From Lachnospiraceae bacterium (lineage in GTDB: Bacteria; Bacillota; Clostridia; Lachnospirales; Lachnospiraceae): a stretch of 60,568 bases of DNA. The stretch lies in NCBI GenBank assembly GCA_017614155.1, contig JAGACK010000056.1, positions 1-60,568 on the forward strand, in the 5' to 3' direction. Shown piece after piece: positions 45,001-51,834 of this stretch; position 1 is the first letter of the stretch; the number at the start of each line of letters is the position of its first letter. The translations under genes were made by a program, and so were the position numbers. The notes under the pieces are model-generated. The model did no database searches, was not told where the DNA came from, and worked only from the letters and a program-made list of their open reading frames with translations.

Positions 45001-45488
45001 TCCACAACCTTCTGTACCGCTCCGTCATAAGCATCCCCATATACCTGCGAGATCTGTCCGTTTCCGCCTGCAGCTTCTTCAAAATTCGGGAAGCCTCCCT
45101 CCTGGAACAGATACTCCGAAATATCTCCCGAGATCTCTTTCGTGCCGTCAGCTTCCGGCTCGGACATGTCCGCAGATACTGTCTCCTCCGGTCCTGCTGC
45201 CTCATCCGGTACAACTGTCTCATCCATATTCTCTGAAACAGAAACAGGCTCCGTTTCCTCTGCCGCAGGAGTTTCCGCTTCCTCTCCCGGCAGAACGACT
45301 TCGCTTTCATCCGGCTGCGCATCTCCTGTCTCATCTGCAGGAATTTCACCTTCCGAAACAGTTTCACCCTCTGCGGCAGGCTTTACCTCATCAGCAAAAA
45401 CAGCTCCGGCATTTCCGGCAAGCCCTGCGACCATGGACAATGCCACAATCCATGACAACAACAATTTTTTAAATCTGGGATTTTTCAT
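42087..45488 (-). CDS. Secreted transglutaminase-like protein with Ig-like repeats
   Basis: The 1133-aa exported protein starts at ATG 45488 with GAAAGGA upstream; a frame extension by seven codons is less likely. The signal peptide ends near AVFADE. An acidic linker with VSEN/VSEG motifs (about 35-130) resembles those of the LRCR proteins. The transglutaminase-like core has Cys292 (GGSAVCEGYS), His322 (NHAWNYL) and Asp337 (VDCTWDDP), a complete triad. BIG_2-type domains (GVSEGDTSIEVKP), one Listeria-Bacteroides-like repeat (FTGWYTEKGALWNSL) and further Ig-like domains to the end follow. Such proteins may crosslink or cleave surface proteins; the actual reaction is unknown. It is a single-gene unit bounded by inverted-repeat elements on both sides. 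Confidence 0.88.
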   Translation of the reverse strand: MKNPRFKKLLLSWIVALSMVAGLAGNAGAVFADEVKPAAEGETVSEGEIPADETGDAQPDESEVVLPGEEAETPAAEETEPVSVSENMDETVVPDEAAGPEETVSADMSEPEADGTKEISGDISEYLFQEGGFPNFEEAAGGNGQISQVYGDAYDGAVQKVVDALGNWDGSRRITADIHEFSISSNDAGHLLADVINDHAEFFFVDGAYTCMADSTDAVQTITVAVKDGCTIEDSDAFNRKVAQIIGNVQSDWTDLQKTMYIHDYIVTHCQYDLTYSKYTAEDVILGGSAVCEGYSLAFKHLMNKLGSSFKCDYVGSNRINHAWNYLTVSGKQYYVDCTWDDPIGGGENDHNYEYYCRHLNFLLSRDKIKNGYPSKYSSKNECAHDSTDWKNKDGKDIYNSVPGSSDLEDKPWIEMNSPMPLVGNLGAYYSGEINATLNTYDFRTSATNKLMDYTAKWYVWGESSWWEANYSSISSVGNYFTLATPTQIYLVNSNTGENKVFYTLNETEKSKGYIYGAMVEDGFLNYQLYTERDSNMKGSGKIDVSAYDSKGAGVVLDKYEIELGINETAQLSANVIPEDTENKEVVFSSFDPTIANVDGSGSIALIRGVSEGDTSIEVKPAAGGKSAFCRVMVRSKKTQYYTVTFVAGGNTVYSEEVKEGDTVKNVPEDPAGPTPFTGWYTEKGALWNSLTPVTGNMTLTAGFAPSSAQDAPGSGLDTALLPKSGDTLYLTKGQTYDLDSDHIWTSQDKSVLQILKKFRLKAKAVTEGTMITGVPVSDEGSEISFTVVVTAPLLQKNATVLVGQSMPLELDLGDKAEHYNVSWFSSNPGVASVADGQVFGGRKGSCKVTAYVNGKALTSTVKVVEKKAADPIGDEAVVVEPLSTITLKFADGFKVNKKTQWASSLPLTEIKDKDKKTVAYQNSVVRITPDGKLKAVGTGMIKVKAVTSEGEKTFTVNVPSPKARTYYMMPGKSMGLSLLGVNTKKVVWTSTQDTVARIRSGVIKTGGILGAASVSGNYNPYKNERGFDYVIKVYNEKPSFELAGNGQLTVGNSAGTVYNLDVKEGDVCRIKAKDGTCFEPVLFRSNKNGIAFVDESGTVYARKAGANGLPATAKLTARIAGKTYTIKVKVSE

Positions 45489-45546
45489 GACTGATCCTTT
45501 CAGATTCACTGGGAATCTTTATACAACAATTATCATTCTGTCTATA

Positions 45547-45575
45547 ATCATGCCACTATATGCTGTGTTTTTCAA
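45547..45575 (-). promoter_or_regulatory. Promoter-like sequence at the edge of repeat copy 2
   Basis: On the minus strand TTGAAA (45570-45575) and CATGAT (45547-45552) have a 17-bp spacer. The same boxes and spacer recur at 47841-47869 next to copy 3. It points into the transglutaminase-like gene, about 55 bp from its start. Confidence 0.5.
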
Positions 45576-45589
45576 GAGCGAGACAGATA

Positions 45590-45928
45590 GGAGACAGGGG
45601 AGACAGGGGAGACAGGGGAGACAGGGGAGACAGGGGAGACAGGGGGACGGTCCTTTTGTCTCCATATATGTATCGCCGATCGGTTATCTGAAACATGTTT
45701 TGCGAACACCCAGCCGGAAGTTCTTAGCGAATCCGAGGCTTATAAATTTCGCGGGTGCGAAGGCCGCGCCGTTTTTCAGGTGCGGAACGGCGCAGAGCGA
45801 AATTTTGTTTATAAGACGACGGATGAGCTTAGAACTGTCCGAGCCGTGAACAAAACATGTTACAGATAACCGATAACAAAAACAAAAAAGGAGACAAAAG
45901 GACCGTCCCCCTGTCTCCCTGTCTCCCC
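45590..45928. repeat. GGAGACAGGGGGAC inverted-repeat element, long copy 2 (about 339 bp)
   Basis: The 29-bp ends lie at 45635-45663 and 45890-45918. The left end is preceded by six tandem 9-bp AGACAGGGG units (45592-45645). The 226-bp interior is itself a long imperfect hairpin: GTTCTTAG against CTTAGAAC, CTTATAAATTTCGC against GCGAAATTTTGTTTATAAG, and a GC-rich CGCGCCG/CGGCGC core near 45765-45795. The last 90 bp match copy 3. There is no coding region. Read on the minus strand, the right end plus the following T-rich stretch makes a terminator for the gene ending at 45932. Confidence 0.88.
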
Positions 45929-45931
45929 AAG

Positions 45932-47830
45932 TTATTGTTTGGACTGGCGCTTGTTTATATACATTTCTTCATCTGCTCTCTTTATAACCGCATCAATGGA
46001 ATCGTCGGCCGACGGATCATAAACTGCCATACCGAATGCGACAGATACCTTCTCTTCCGGCGGAGCGCCGGATGTTTTTATTATACGGAGCTTCTCTCTG
46101 AAATCCGCGATAAGTTTTTCGCGGTCATCAAAATCCCTGCCCTGCAGGACACTGACAAATTCGTCTCCCCCGATCCTGAATACTATACTGTGGGCAAAGG
46201 TATCGCATATGAGCCTGCAGGAGTTTCTGATGTACTCATCTCCCTTTTCGTGGCCAAAGGTATCATTCACATATTTCAGATCGTTTATATCGAACATCAC
46301 AAAGGCAGTCGGTGGCATTTCACCGTTTTCAGCCTTTTCCCTCAGGTCCTTCCTGAAGTTTTCATATGAGACCCTGTTCCGGGTCATGGTCATGGGATCT
46401 CTGTTCAGAAGTTCATAGAGCCTGTCATTTAAGGAAGCCAGTTTCAGGTTTTTGCTATAGGTTTCAAGTATCCTGTTGAACGCTGTTTTAAATGACAGAA
46501 AGACAGAATCACTGAAATAAGAAGTATTGTCCGACATCACCATGCAGCCGCAGACATATGCGCCAAGATAGAGCGGCATAAATACAAATATGTGACCCGG
46601 ATCCTTGTCATCGGATCCCGGGAGCAGGCCGGCTTCAGCCTCTACGGTCTTCACGGGATAATGAACATCTCCATTCTTTCCGACAATCATATCCACCTTA
46701 TCCGGCAGGGTGTATGCAGGAAGATCTGAGAGCTCACATTCGGCCAGTTTTGCGAATTCCGGTGAAATGAAGATATAAAACGGATTTCCCTCCTGACCGT
46801 CATGGTCATAGAAGAATTCCTGCAGACATGTCCCCAAAGACTGATAGCTGTCTGACTTCAGCACGGCATTTTCCATATAATGGATGCGCCCTCTCCGAAA
46901 ATCGGCAAGGACCGATTCCCGGGGTGTCTGCCGGCAAAGCCTTCTCCTGACCACATCGGATCTGTCGCCTATATTGCATCCGCAGCTCTCTCCGATGACA
47001 AACTCACACGGAATATAGTGATCGTTCCCCGGATCCTCTCCGGCAAAGATCTTTCTGAAGCATTCGGCTGTCTTTTCACCCATGCCTTCAAACGGCTGTG
47101 CCACGCTTGTCAGTGAAGGATAGAAAGACCGCGCTTTGTCCGTGCCGTCAAATCCCGTCAGGAGCACATCCCTCGGCGACAGGATACCCGATTCCTCAAG
47201 CACGAAGCTGATAAAAAGCGCAGTATTGTCATTGGCGCACATGATCACATCCGGAAGCGGCTGCCCTTGTCCGAAATTCCTGCGAATGTGATCAGTCGCA
47301 TAATAAACATCCCAGTTGGAGTAAAGTATATCTTCTTCGCCAAATGACACACCGTGTTCTCTGCATGAATCCTTTACTGCCCTAAGCCTGTCATTTGAAT
47401 CCTGACTGTCCTTCGGCCCTGCAACAAACAATATCTTTTTTACTGCATGCTCCTCAAGGAGATGATCCGCCAAGGGCTTCATCCCCTCATAATTGTCGGT
47501 ATAGATACAGATGGCACCGTCAATCTTCTGCCCGATGCTGACCATGGGAGTTCCGCTTCCCTGCCATCCTGAAATGATCTTTTCATTTAATCCGGCATCA
47601 TCCATTCCGGGGCCAACAAACACTGCCCCGTCAAACTGTTCAAAACGAGGCAGCTCATATATACATGCTTCAGCCCTGTTGTCAGATTCGTCGCGTCCGA
47701 AAGCATCATATCCCACAAATACACAGATATCCGCCACACCGTCATCAAGACCTTTTTTCAGCCCGTCAATATACTGTTTCAAGCATCCCGAACTCCATCC
47801 GTTCGCGATAACTGCGATCTTCTTTTTCAT
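45932..47830 (-). CDS. LacI-type periplasmic-binding sensor fused to a GGDEF diguanylate cyclase
   Basis: The 632-aa protein has an N-terminal sugar-binding-like fold of the LacI/RbsB type (KKKIAVIANGWSSGCLKQYIDG; later DVIMCANDNTALFISFVLEE and DVLLTGFDGTDKARSFYPSLTSV), a middle linker, and a C-terminal GGDEF domain with intact GGDEF at about 554-558. No signal peptide, membrane segment or helix-turn-helix is present, so it should bind a small cytoplasmic ligand and control c-di-GMP synthesis. No RxxD inhibitory site precedes GGDEF. The frame is open further upstream to 47869, but that part falls in a promoter-like stretch beside the repeat, so ATG 47830 is preferred; its ribosome site is weak. 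It is flanked by direct copies of the inverted-repeat element. Confidence 0.87.
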   Translation of the reverse strand: MKKKIAVIANGWSSGCLKQYIDGLKKGLDDGVADICVFVGYDAFGRDESDNRAEACIYELPRFEQFDGAVFVGPGMDDAGLNEKIISGWQGSGTPMVSIGQKIDGAICIYTDNYEGMKPLADHLLEEHAVKKILFVAGPKDSQDSNDRLRAVKDSCREHGVSFGEEDILYSNWDVYYATDHIRRNFGQGQPLPDVIMCANDNTALFISFVLEESGILSPRDVLLTGFDGTDKARSFYPSLTSVAQPFEGMGEKTAECFRKIFAGEDPGNDHYIPCEFVIGESCGCNIGDRSDVVRRRLCRQTPRESVLADFRRGRIHYMENAVLKSDSYQSLGTCLQEFFYDHDGQEGNPFYIFISPEFAKLAECELSDLPAYTLPDKVDMIVGKNGDVHYPVKTVEAEAGLLPGSDDKDPGHIFVFMPLYLGAYVCGCMVMSDNTSYFSDSVFLSFKTAFNRILETYSKNLKLASLNDRLYELLNRDPMTMTRNRVSYENFRKDLREKAENGEMPPTAFVMFDINDLKYVNDTFGHEKGDEYIRNSCRLICDTFAHSIVFRIGGDEFVSVLQGRDFDDREKLIADFREKLRIIKTSGAPPEEKVSVAFGMAVYDPSADDSIDAVIKRADEEMYINKRQSKQ

Positions 47831-47840
47831 GACGTCTCTA

Positions 47841-47869
47841 ATCATGCCACCATGCACTATTTTTTTCAA
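47841..47869 (-). promoter_or_regulatory. Promoter-like sequence at the edge of repeat copy 3
   Basis: On the minus strand TTGAAA (47864-47869) and CATGAT (47841-47846) are 17 bp apart, matching the boxes beside copy 2. Only 10 bases separate the -10 box from the ATG at 47830, so the transcript would have almost no leader. Confidence 0.5.
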
Positions 47870-47874
47870 GAGGG

Positions 47875-48001
47875 GGAGACAGGGGGACGGTCCTTTTGTC
47901 TCCGGATGAGCTTAGAACTGTCCGAGCCGTGAACAAAACATGTTGCAGATAACCGATAACAAAAACAAAAAAGGAGACAAAAGGACCGTCCCCCTGTCTC
48001 C
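47875..48001. repeat. GGAGACAGGGGGAC inverted-repeat element, medium copy 3 (127 bp)
   Basis: The ends lie at 47875-47903 and 47973-48001. The interior matches the last part of copy 2 (GGATGAGCTTAGAACTGTCC through to the AACAAAAAA stretch), so it is an internally deleted version. On the minus strand the first end followed by TTTTTTGTTTTTG is a good intrinsic terminator for the ECF transporter genes. A trailing CTGTCTCC duplication reaches the stop codon of the T-component gene. Confidence 0.87.
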
Positions 48002-48014
48002 CCTGTCTCCCTGT

Positions 48015-48842
48015 CTAAGTAAACGGATTGTAGAATCTGCCGTTGTTGAGATGGTTCAGGCAGAGAGCGGCTGCAAGGAGCAGCGCTGAAATGAGCATGG
48101 AGAAGTAGTCCTGGAGGCGGAACTTCCTTGCCATGTACCAGGTTCTTTTCTTCAGCTTTCCAAAGCCCCTGAGTTCCATGGCATTCGCTATGGTCTCGAT
48201 CCGTCCCATGCTGGAAAGGATCAGTGGGATCAGTATGTTTGATGCAGCCTTCAGGCGTTTCGTCAGGGAAGCCTTTTTGCTCATCTCCACGCCGCGGGCC
48301 TGACTCGCCTTGCTTATCTCGTAATACTGCTGCTGGACATCCGGTATATACCTCAGGGCCAGCGAAACCGAATATGCTATCCTGTAGTTCACGCCTATCC
48401 TGTTTAAGGATGCCGCGAATTCACTGGGTTCAGTGGTGCAGACAAACAGCAGTATGACAGGTATCGTAGCACTGTATTTGAGGATATAGTTCGACTGATA
48501 AAAAAGCTGCTCGGCTGTGGGCGCATATCTGCCAGTCCATTCCGTCAGATAGGTGCAGGATCCGTAGATCTGCGTCCCATGCTGAGGAGAAAAAAGATAG
48601 ATCAGTATCGTGTTGATGATCAGGAACGCAAGCGTAAAGCCGACCATGAAGGATACATCCTTCACCCGGATCTTTCCCACAAAGAACAGCATGATCCCTG
48701 CCACTGAAAGAAAAGCCAGAAATCTCGTATCATAGGTAAGCATCGCGGCAAAGCTCCACAAAAGCATGCTCACAAGCTTTGTCGCGCCTGTCAGCCGGTG
48801 TATCAAAGAAGGACGTTCTATATAATTAAAGAGGTTTGTCAT
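48015..48842 (-). CDS. ecfT: ECF transporter transmembrane T component
   Basis: The 275-aa integral membrane protein links the substrate-binding S subunit to the ATPases of an energy-coupling-factor vitamin or metal importer. The two coupling motifs are seen as SQARGVE and AMELRGFG, each with the key Ala-Arg-Gly or Leu-Arg-Gly. At least four hydrophobic helices flank them. The start ATG 48842 (MTNLFNYIERPS) has AAGG upstream and overlaps the 3' end of the ATPase gene by 17 bp, indicating coupled translation. It is the last gene of the unit. Confidence 0.92.
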   Translation of the reverse strand: MTNLFNYIERPSLIHRLTGATKLVSMLLWSFAAMLTYDTRFLAFLSVAGIMLFFVGKIRVKDVSFMVGFTLAFLIINTILIYLFSPQHGTQIYGSCTYLTEWTGRYAPTAEQLFYQSNYILKYSATIPVILLFVCTTEPSEFAASLNRIGVNYRIAYSVSLALRYIPDVQQQYYEISKASQARGVEMSKKASLTKRLKAASNILIPLILSSMGRIETIANAMELRGFGKLKKRTWYMARKFRLQDYFSMLISALLLAAALCLNHLNNGRFYNPFT

Positions 48843-50562
48843 CTGACCTTCTTTCCTCCTTTTCACAGGCAATGAAACGCCTTACAAAAGCTGTCCCGTC
48901 ATCTATGCCGCAGCTTTCCGACAGCCGGTACAGGCTGGTCTCCCTGAGGCTGGCAGTTTTTATTATATCCCTGTCAGTGATGACCGCAGCAGGATCGTCG
49001 TCTGCTATGATGCGGCCGTCAGAAAAAACAATGGCTCTTTCCGCATACTCGATCATCAGATGCATGTCATGCGTGATCATGATGATGGTGATCCCCTGTG
49101 AGCGAAGATCCGTTAAGAATTCCATGATCTCCGTATAATGCCTGTAATCCTGCCCTGCCGTGGGCTCGTCAAGTATGAGCATCTTTGGCTTCAGAACAAG
49201 GATCGCGGCAATAGTGACCCTTTTTTTCTGTCCGTAGCTTAATGCGCTGATCGGCCAGTTCCTCATCCTGTACAGGCCGCAGACTTTCAGCACATCCTCT
49301 ACCCTCTTTTTTATCTCCTCTTCACCGGCTCCGCGGTTTCTGAGGCCCAGAGCGACTTCATCAAAGATCATCGTCTGGGAGATCATATGATTCGGATCCT
49401 GCATCACATAGCCGATGTGCTCCGCTCTTTCCTTCATGCTCAGAGCCGACAGGTCCCTCCCGTCAAAGGAAAGTGCCCCGCTCTGCCCGGTTTCAAATCC
49501 GCAGACAACCTTCGAAAAGGTGGACTTGCCCGCGCCGTTTGTTCCGACGATCGCAGTCATCTCACCTTCGTTTATCGTAACGGAAATACCGTCCAGAGCC
49601 CGTTTATTTCTTTTTTCATAAGAAAAGACGAGGTCTTTCACCTCAAGAAGCGGTTTCGTCCTTTTGGGAGGGGCTTCATTTTTAACTGAACAGAACCATT
49701 TCCTGACAAGTTCCCTGTCGTTTTCATCCAGACATCCCAGTTCATGATCTGCAGGCTTTTTTTCCGGTGTCAGGCTGACGCCTGCAAACTTGAGCGCCCT
49801 GACATAGAGAGGCTCCCGAACGCCGGCTTTTAAAAGCAGATCGGAACACAGCAGCGTATCAGCATCAGTATCTGAGATTATCCTCCCCCTGCTCATCAGA
49901 ACAACCCTGTCCACATGCCTCCAGAGCACATCTTCCAGACGGTGCTCAACTATAATGACAGCGGCTCCTGTCTTTTTCTGCAGTTCATCAATGAGCTCAA
50001 TGGCCTCTCTTCCCGTTGCGGGGTCGAGATTTGCCAGCGGTTCATCAAAAAGCAGGACATCCACATCATCCACCATGACGCCTGCAACCGATACTCTCTG
50101 CTTTTGTCCTCCCGAAAGCTCTCCCGGGGCAAAATGAAGATGATCCTGCACATTCACCAACCCGGCAATGTGCAGGACCTTTTTTTTCATCTCATCCTGA
50201 ATGACGCAGGAATTCTCCAATGCAAATGCTATGTCCTCGGCAACCGTCATGCCCACAAACTGGGCATCCGTATCCTGCAGTACCGTGCCCACAGTCTGAG
50301 AGATCTCAAAAAGACCAAGGCCTGATGTCTCTTTGCCGGCCACCTTCAGCGATCCGCTCATCTCTCCTTTGTACGAAAAAGGGATCAGTCCGTTGATGCA
50401 CGAGACCACGGTGCTCTTTCCGCATCCTGAGGGTCCCGCAATCAGTATCTTCTCTCCCTTTCTGACACAAAGATCAATGTCATAGAGCGTCGGATCCTGC
50501 TGGGCTGTATATTTGAACCCGAAATGCGAAAATTCTACCGGGATGTCTTTATTATCTTTCAA
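48826..50562 (-). CDS. ECF transporter double ATP-binding protein
   Basis: Two complete ABC ATPase domains are fused in one chain of about 578 aa. The N-terminal domain has GPSGCGKST, ELSGGQKQR and VLLFDEPLANLD; the C-terminal domain has GTNGAGKST, ALSYGQKKR and MLILDEPTAGQD. Both keep the Walker B Glu and the switch His, though the second signature is SYGQ. It does the job of the separate EcfA1/EcfA2 pair, as in YkoD-like proteins. I prefer the TTG start at 50562, which overlaps the stop of the S-component gene as TTGA and has AAGGAAG upstream. An ATG at 50616 would add 18 residues inside the upstream gene. Confidence 0.9.
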   Translation of the reverse strand: MKDNKDIPVEFSHFGFKYTAQQDPTLYDIDLCVRKGEKILIAGPSGCGKSTVVSCINGLIPFSYKGEMSGSLKVAGKETSGLGLFEISQTVGTVLQDTDAQFVGMTVAEDIAFALENSCVIQDEMKKKVLHIAGLVNVQDHLHFAPGELSGGQKQRVSVAGVMVDDVDVLLFDEPLANLDPATGREAIELIDELQKKTGAAVIIVEHRLEDVLWRHVDRVVLMSRGRIISDTDADTLLCSDLLLKAGVREPLYVRALKFAGVSLTPEKKPADHELGCLDENDRELVRKWFCSVKNEAPPKRTKPLLEVKDLVFSYEKRNKRALDGISVTINEGEMTAIVGTNGAGKSTFSKVVCGFETGQSGALSFDGRDLSALSMKERAEHIGYVMQDPNHMISQTMIFDEVALGLRNRGAGEEEIKKRVEDVLKVCGLYRMRNWPISALSYGQKKRVTIAAILVLKPKMLILDEPTAGQDYRHYTEIMEFLTDLRSQGITIIMITHDMHLMIEYAERAIVFSDGRIIADDDPAAVITDRDIIKTASLRETSLYRLSESCGIDDGTAFVRRFIACEKEERRSDDKPL

Positions 50563-51110
50563 TCCTCTTCCTTCAGGCTGCCCTTTTTCGGGATCGCCTT
50601 TGCATAAGCAAGACACAGCAGAGTGCCGATAATCGCTGTAGTGATGCTGTTTGATATGGCACTGATAAGTCCCTGTATGAAGACCTTGTTTGCCGGCTCG
50701 GAATAAATGAGTATGTCAAGGACAGGCGCCACAACAACCCACGAGATAAGATGCGCGGCAAACTGCTCAATATTGAAGAAAGCTATGTCCTTTCCGGAAA
50801 ACTCTCCCTCGCTTATGCGGAGTTTCCTGGCTATGATACCCATTGCAAGGCCGAATACGCCGGATGCAATGACCCAGCTCCACCAGATGCCCCAGCCGTA
50901 GCTGAAGTCAATGAAAAAGTGTCCGATGAGTCCTGCGAGCACACCCGCTATGGGGCCGAATACGGCGGCGATGAATGCCAGGAGACCATACTGGGTCGTA
51001 ATGTTCGTATTTGGCACGGGTGAAGGGATCGCAACAAAGCGTCCGAGCACAAAAAAGAGCGCAGCGCCGATACCGATGGCAACGATTGTCTTTACTGAAA
51101 GTTTTTTCAT
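50559..51110 (-). CDS. ECF transporter S component, UPF0397 / riboflavin-type family
   Basis: The 183-aa membrane protein starts at ATG 51110 behind GGAGG. The opening KLSVKTIVAIGIGAALFFV and the following PSPVPNTNITTQYGLLA and FGPIAGVLAGLIGHFFID are diagnostic of the UPF0397 / ECF-ribofla_trS family of substrate-binding subunits, with about five or six helices. Family naming points to a flavin-like vitamin, but for many members the substrate is untested. Its neighbour hypB raises nickel as an alternative, without direct support. It is followed with overlap by the ATPase and T genes, giving a complete transporter in three genes. Confidence 0.88.
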   Translation of the reverse strand: MKKLSVKTIVAIGIGAALFFVLGRFVAIPSPVPNTNITTQYGLLAFIAAVFGPIAGVLAGLIGHFFIDFSYGWGIWWSWVIASGVFGLAMGIIARKLRISEGEFSGKDIAFFNIEQFAAHLISWVVVAPVLDILIYSEPANKVFIQGLISAISNSITTAIIGTLLCLAYAKAIPKKGSLKEED

Positions 51111-51162
51111 GATAAACCTCCGTTCTTCTATATAAACAACTGACTTAACTATAGCATTGCTC

Positions 51163-51825
51163 TTATTTCCGGTCAATCCGGCCTTCAAGCCACTTCACCC
51201 ACTCCGATATGCCTTCACCTGTCTTTGCGCTCACAGGGAAGATCTGAGCCTTCGGGTTTCGCATCAGGATGTTCTGTCTGCATCTTTCCATGTCAAAATC
51301 AAAATACGGCAGCACATCTATCTTGTTGATCATGACCGCATCGCACACAGTGAACATGAGAGGATATTTGAGCGGCTTGTCATCTCCTTCCGGCACCGAA
51401 AGGATCATCGCATTGCATGTCGCTCCGGTATCAAACTCCGCGGGACATACCAGATTGCCGACATTTTCCAGTATCGCAAGATCAAGATCCTTCGCAGTCA
51501 GTTCCTCCATGCCCTGTCTTGTCATGCCCGCATCCAGATGGCACATGCCTCCTGTATGAAGCTGAATGCATCTGACTCCGGTCTCTGCAATCTTTCCCGC
51601 ATCCACATCCGAATCGATATCTGCTTCCATGACACCTATGCGGTATTTTGCCTTCAGCGCTTCTATCGTGCGAAGCAGCGTTGTTGTCTTGCCGCTTCCC
51701 GGCGATGACATGAGATTCAGCAGAAACACTCCCTTTTCCTTCAGCTCATCCCGGAGTTTTTCCGCTTCCCTGTCATTGCTTTCAAACACGCTTTTTTTTA
51801 ATTCAACAATCCTTACTCCGTCCAT
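51163..51825 (-). CDS. hypB: HypB-type GTPase for nickel insertion
   Basis: The 220-aa protein is a SIMIBI GTPase of the HypB type, which delivers nickel to [NiFe] hydrogenase with HypA. Motifs are Walker A SSPGSGKTT, MEADIDSDVDAGKI, the metal-binding GGMCHLDA, ENVGNLVCP, NKIDVLPYFDFD and SAKTGEG. It lacks the N-terminal His- or Cys-rich nickel store found in some HypBs. No hypA, other hyp gene or hydrogenase subunit is in the window. It starts 9 bp after the histidine kinase gene and ends 52 bp before the ECF S component, so it may be co-transcribed with both. Confidence 0.93.
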   Translation of the reverse strand: MDGVRIVELKKSVFESNDREAEKLRDELKEKGVFLLNLMSSPGSGKTTTLLRTIEALKAKYRIGVMEADIDSDVDAGKIAETGVRCIQLHTGGMCHLDAGMTRQGMEELTAKDLDLAILENVGNLVCPAEFDTGATCNAMILSVPEGDDKPLKYPLMFTVCDAVMINKIDVLPYFDFDMERCRQNILMRNPKAQIFPVSAKTGEGISEWVKWLEGRIDRK

Positions 51826-51834
51826 ATGATACTA

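Noticed and set aside
45142-45849. 235-residue plus-strand protein spanning repeat copy 2
   Set aside because: It is low-complexity sequence opposite the transglutaminase linker plus the GRQ translation of the 9-bp tandem repeat.
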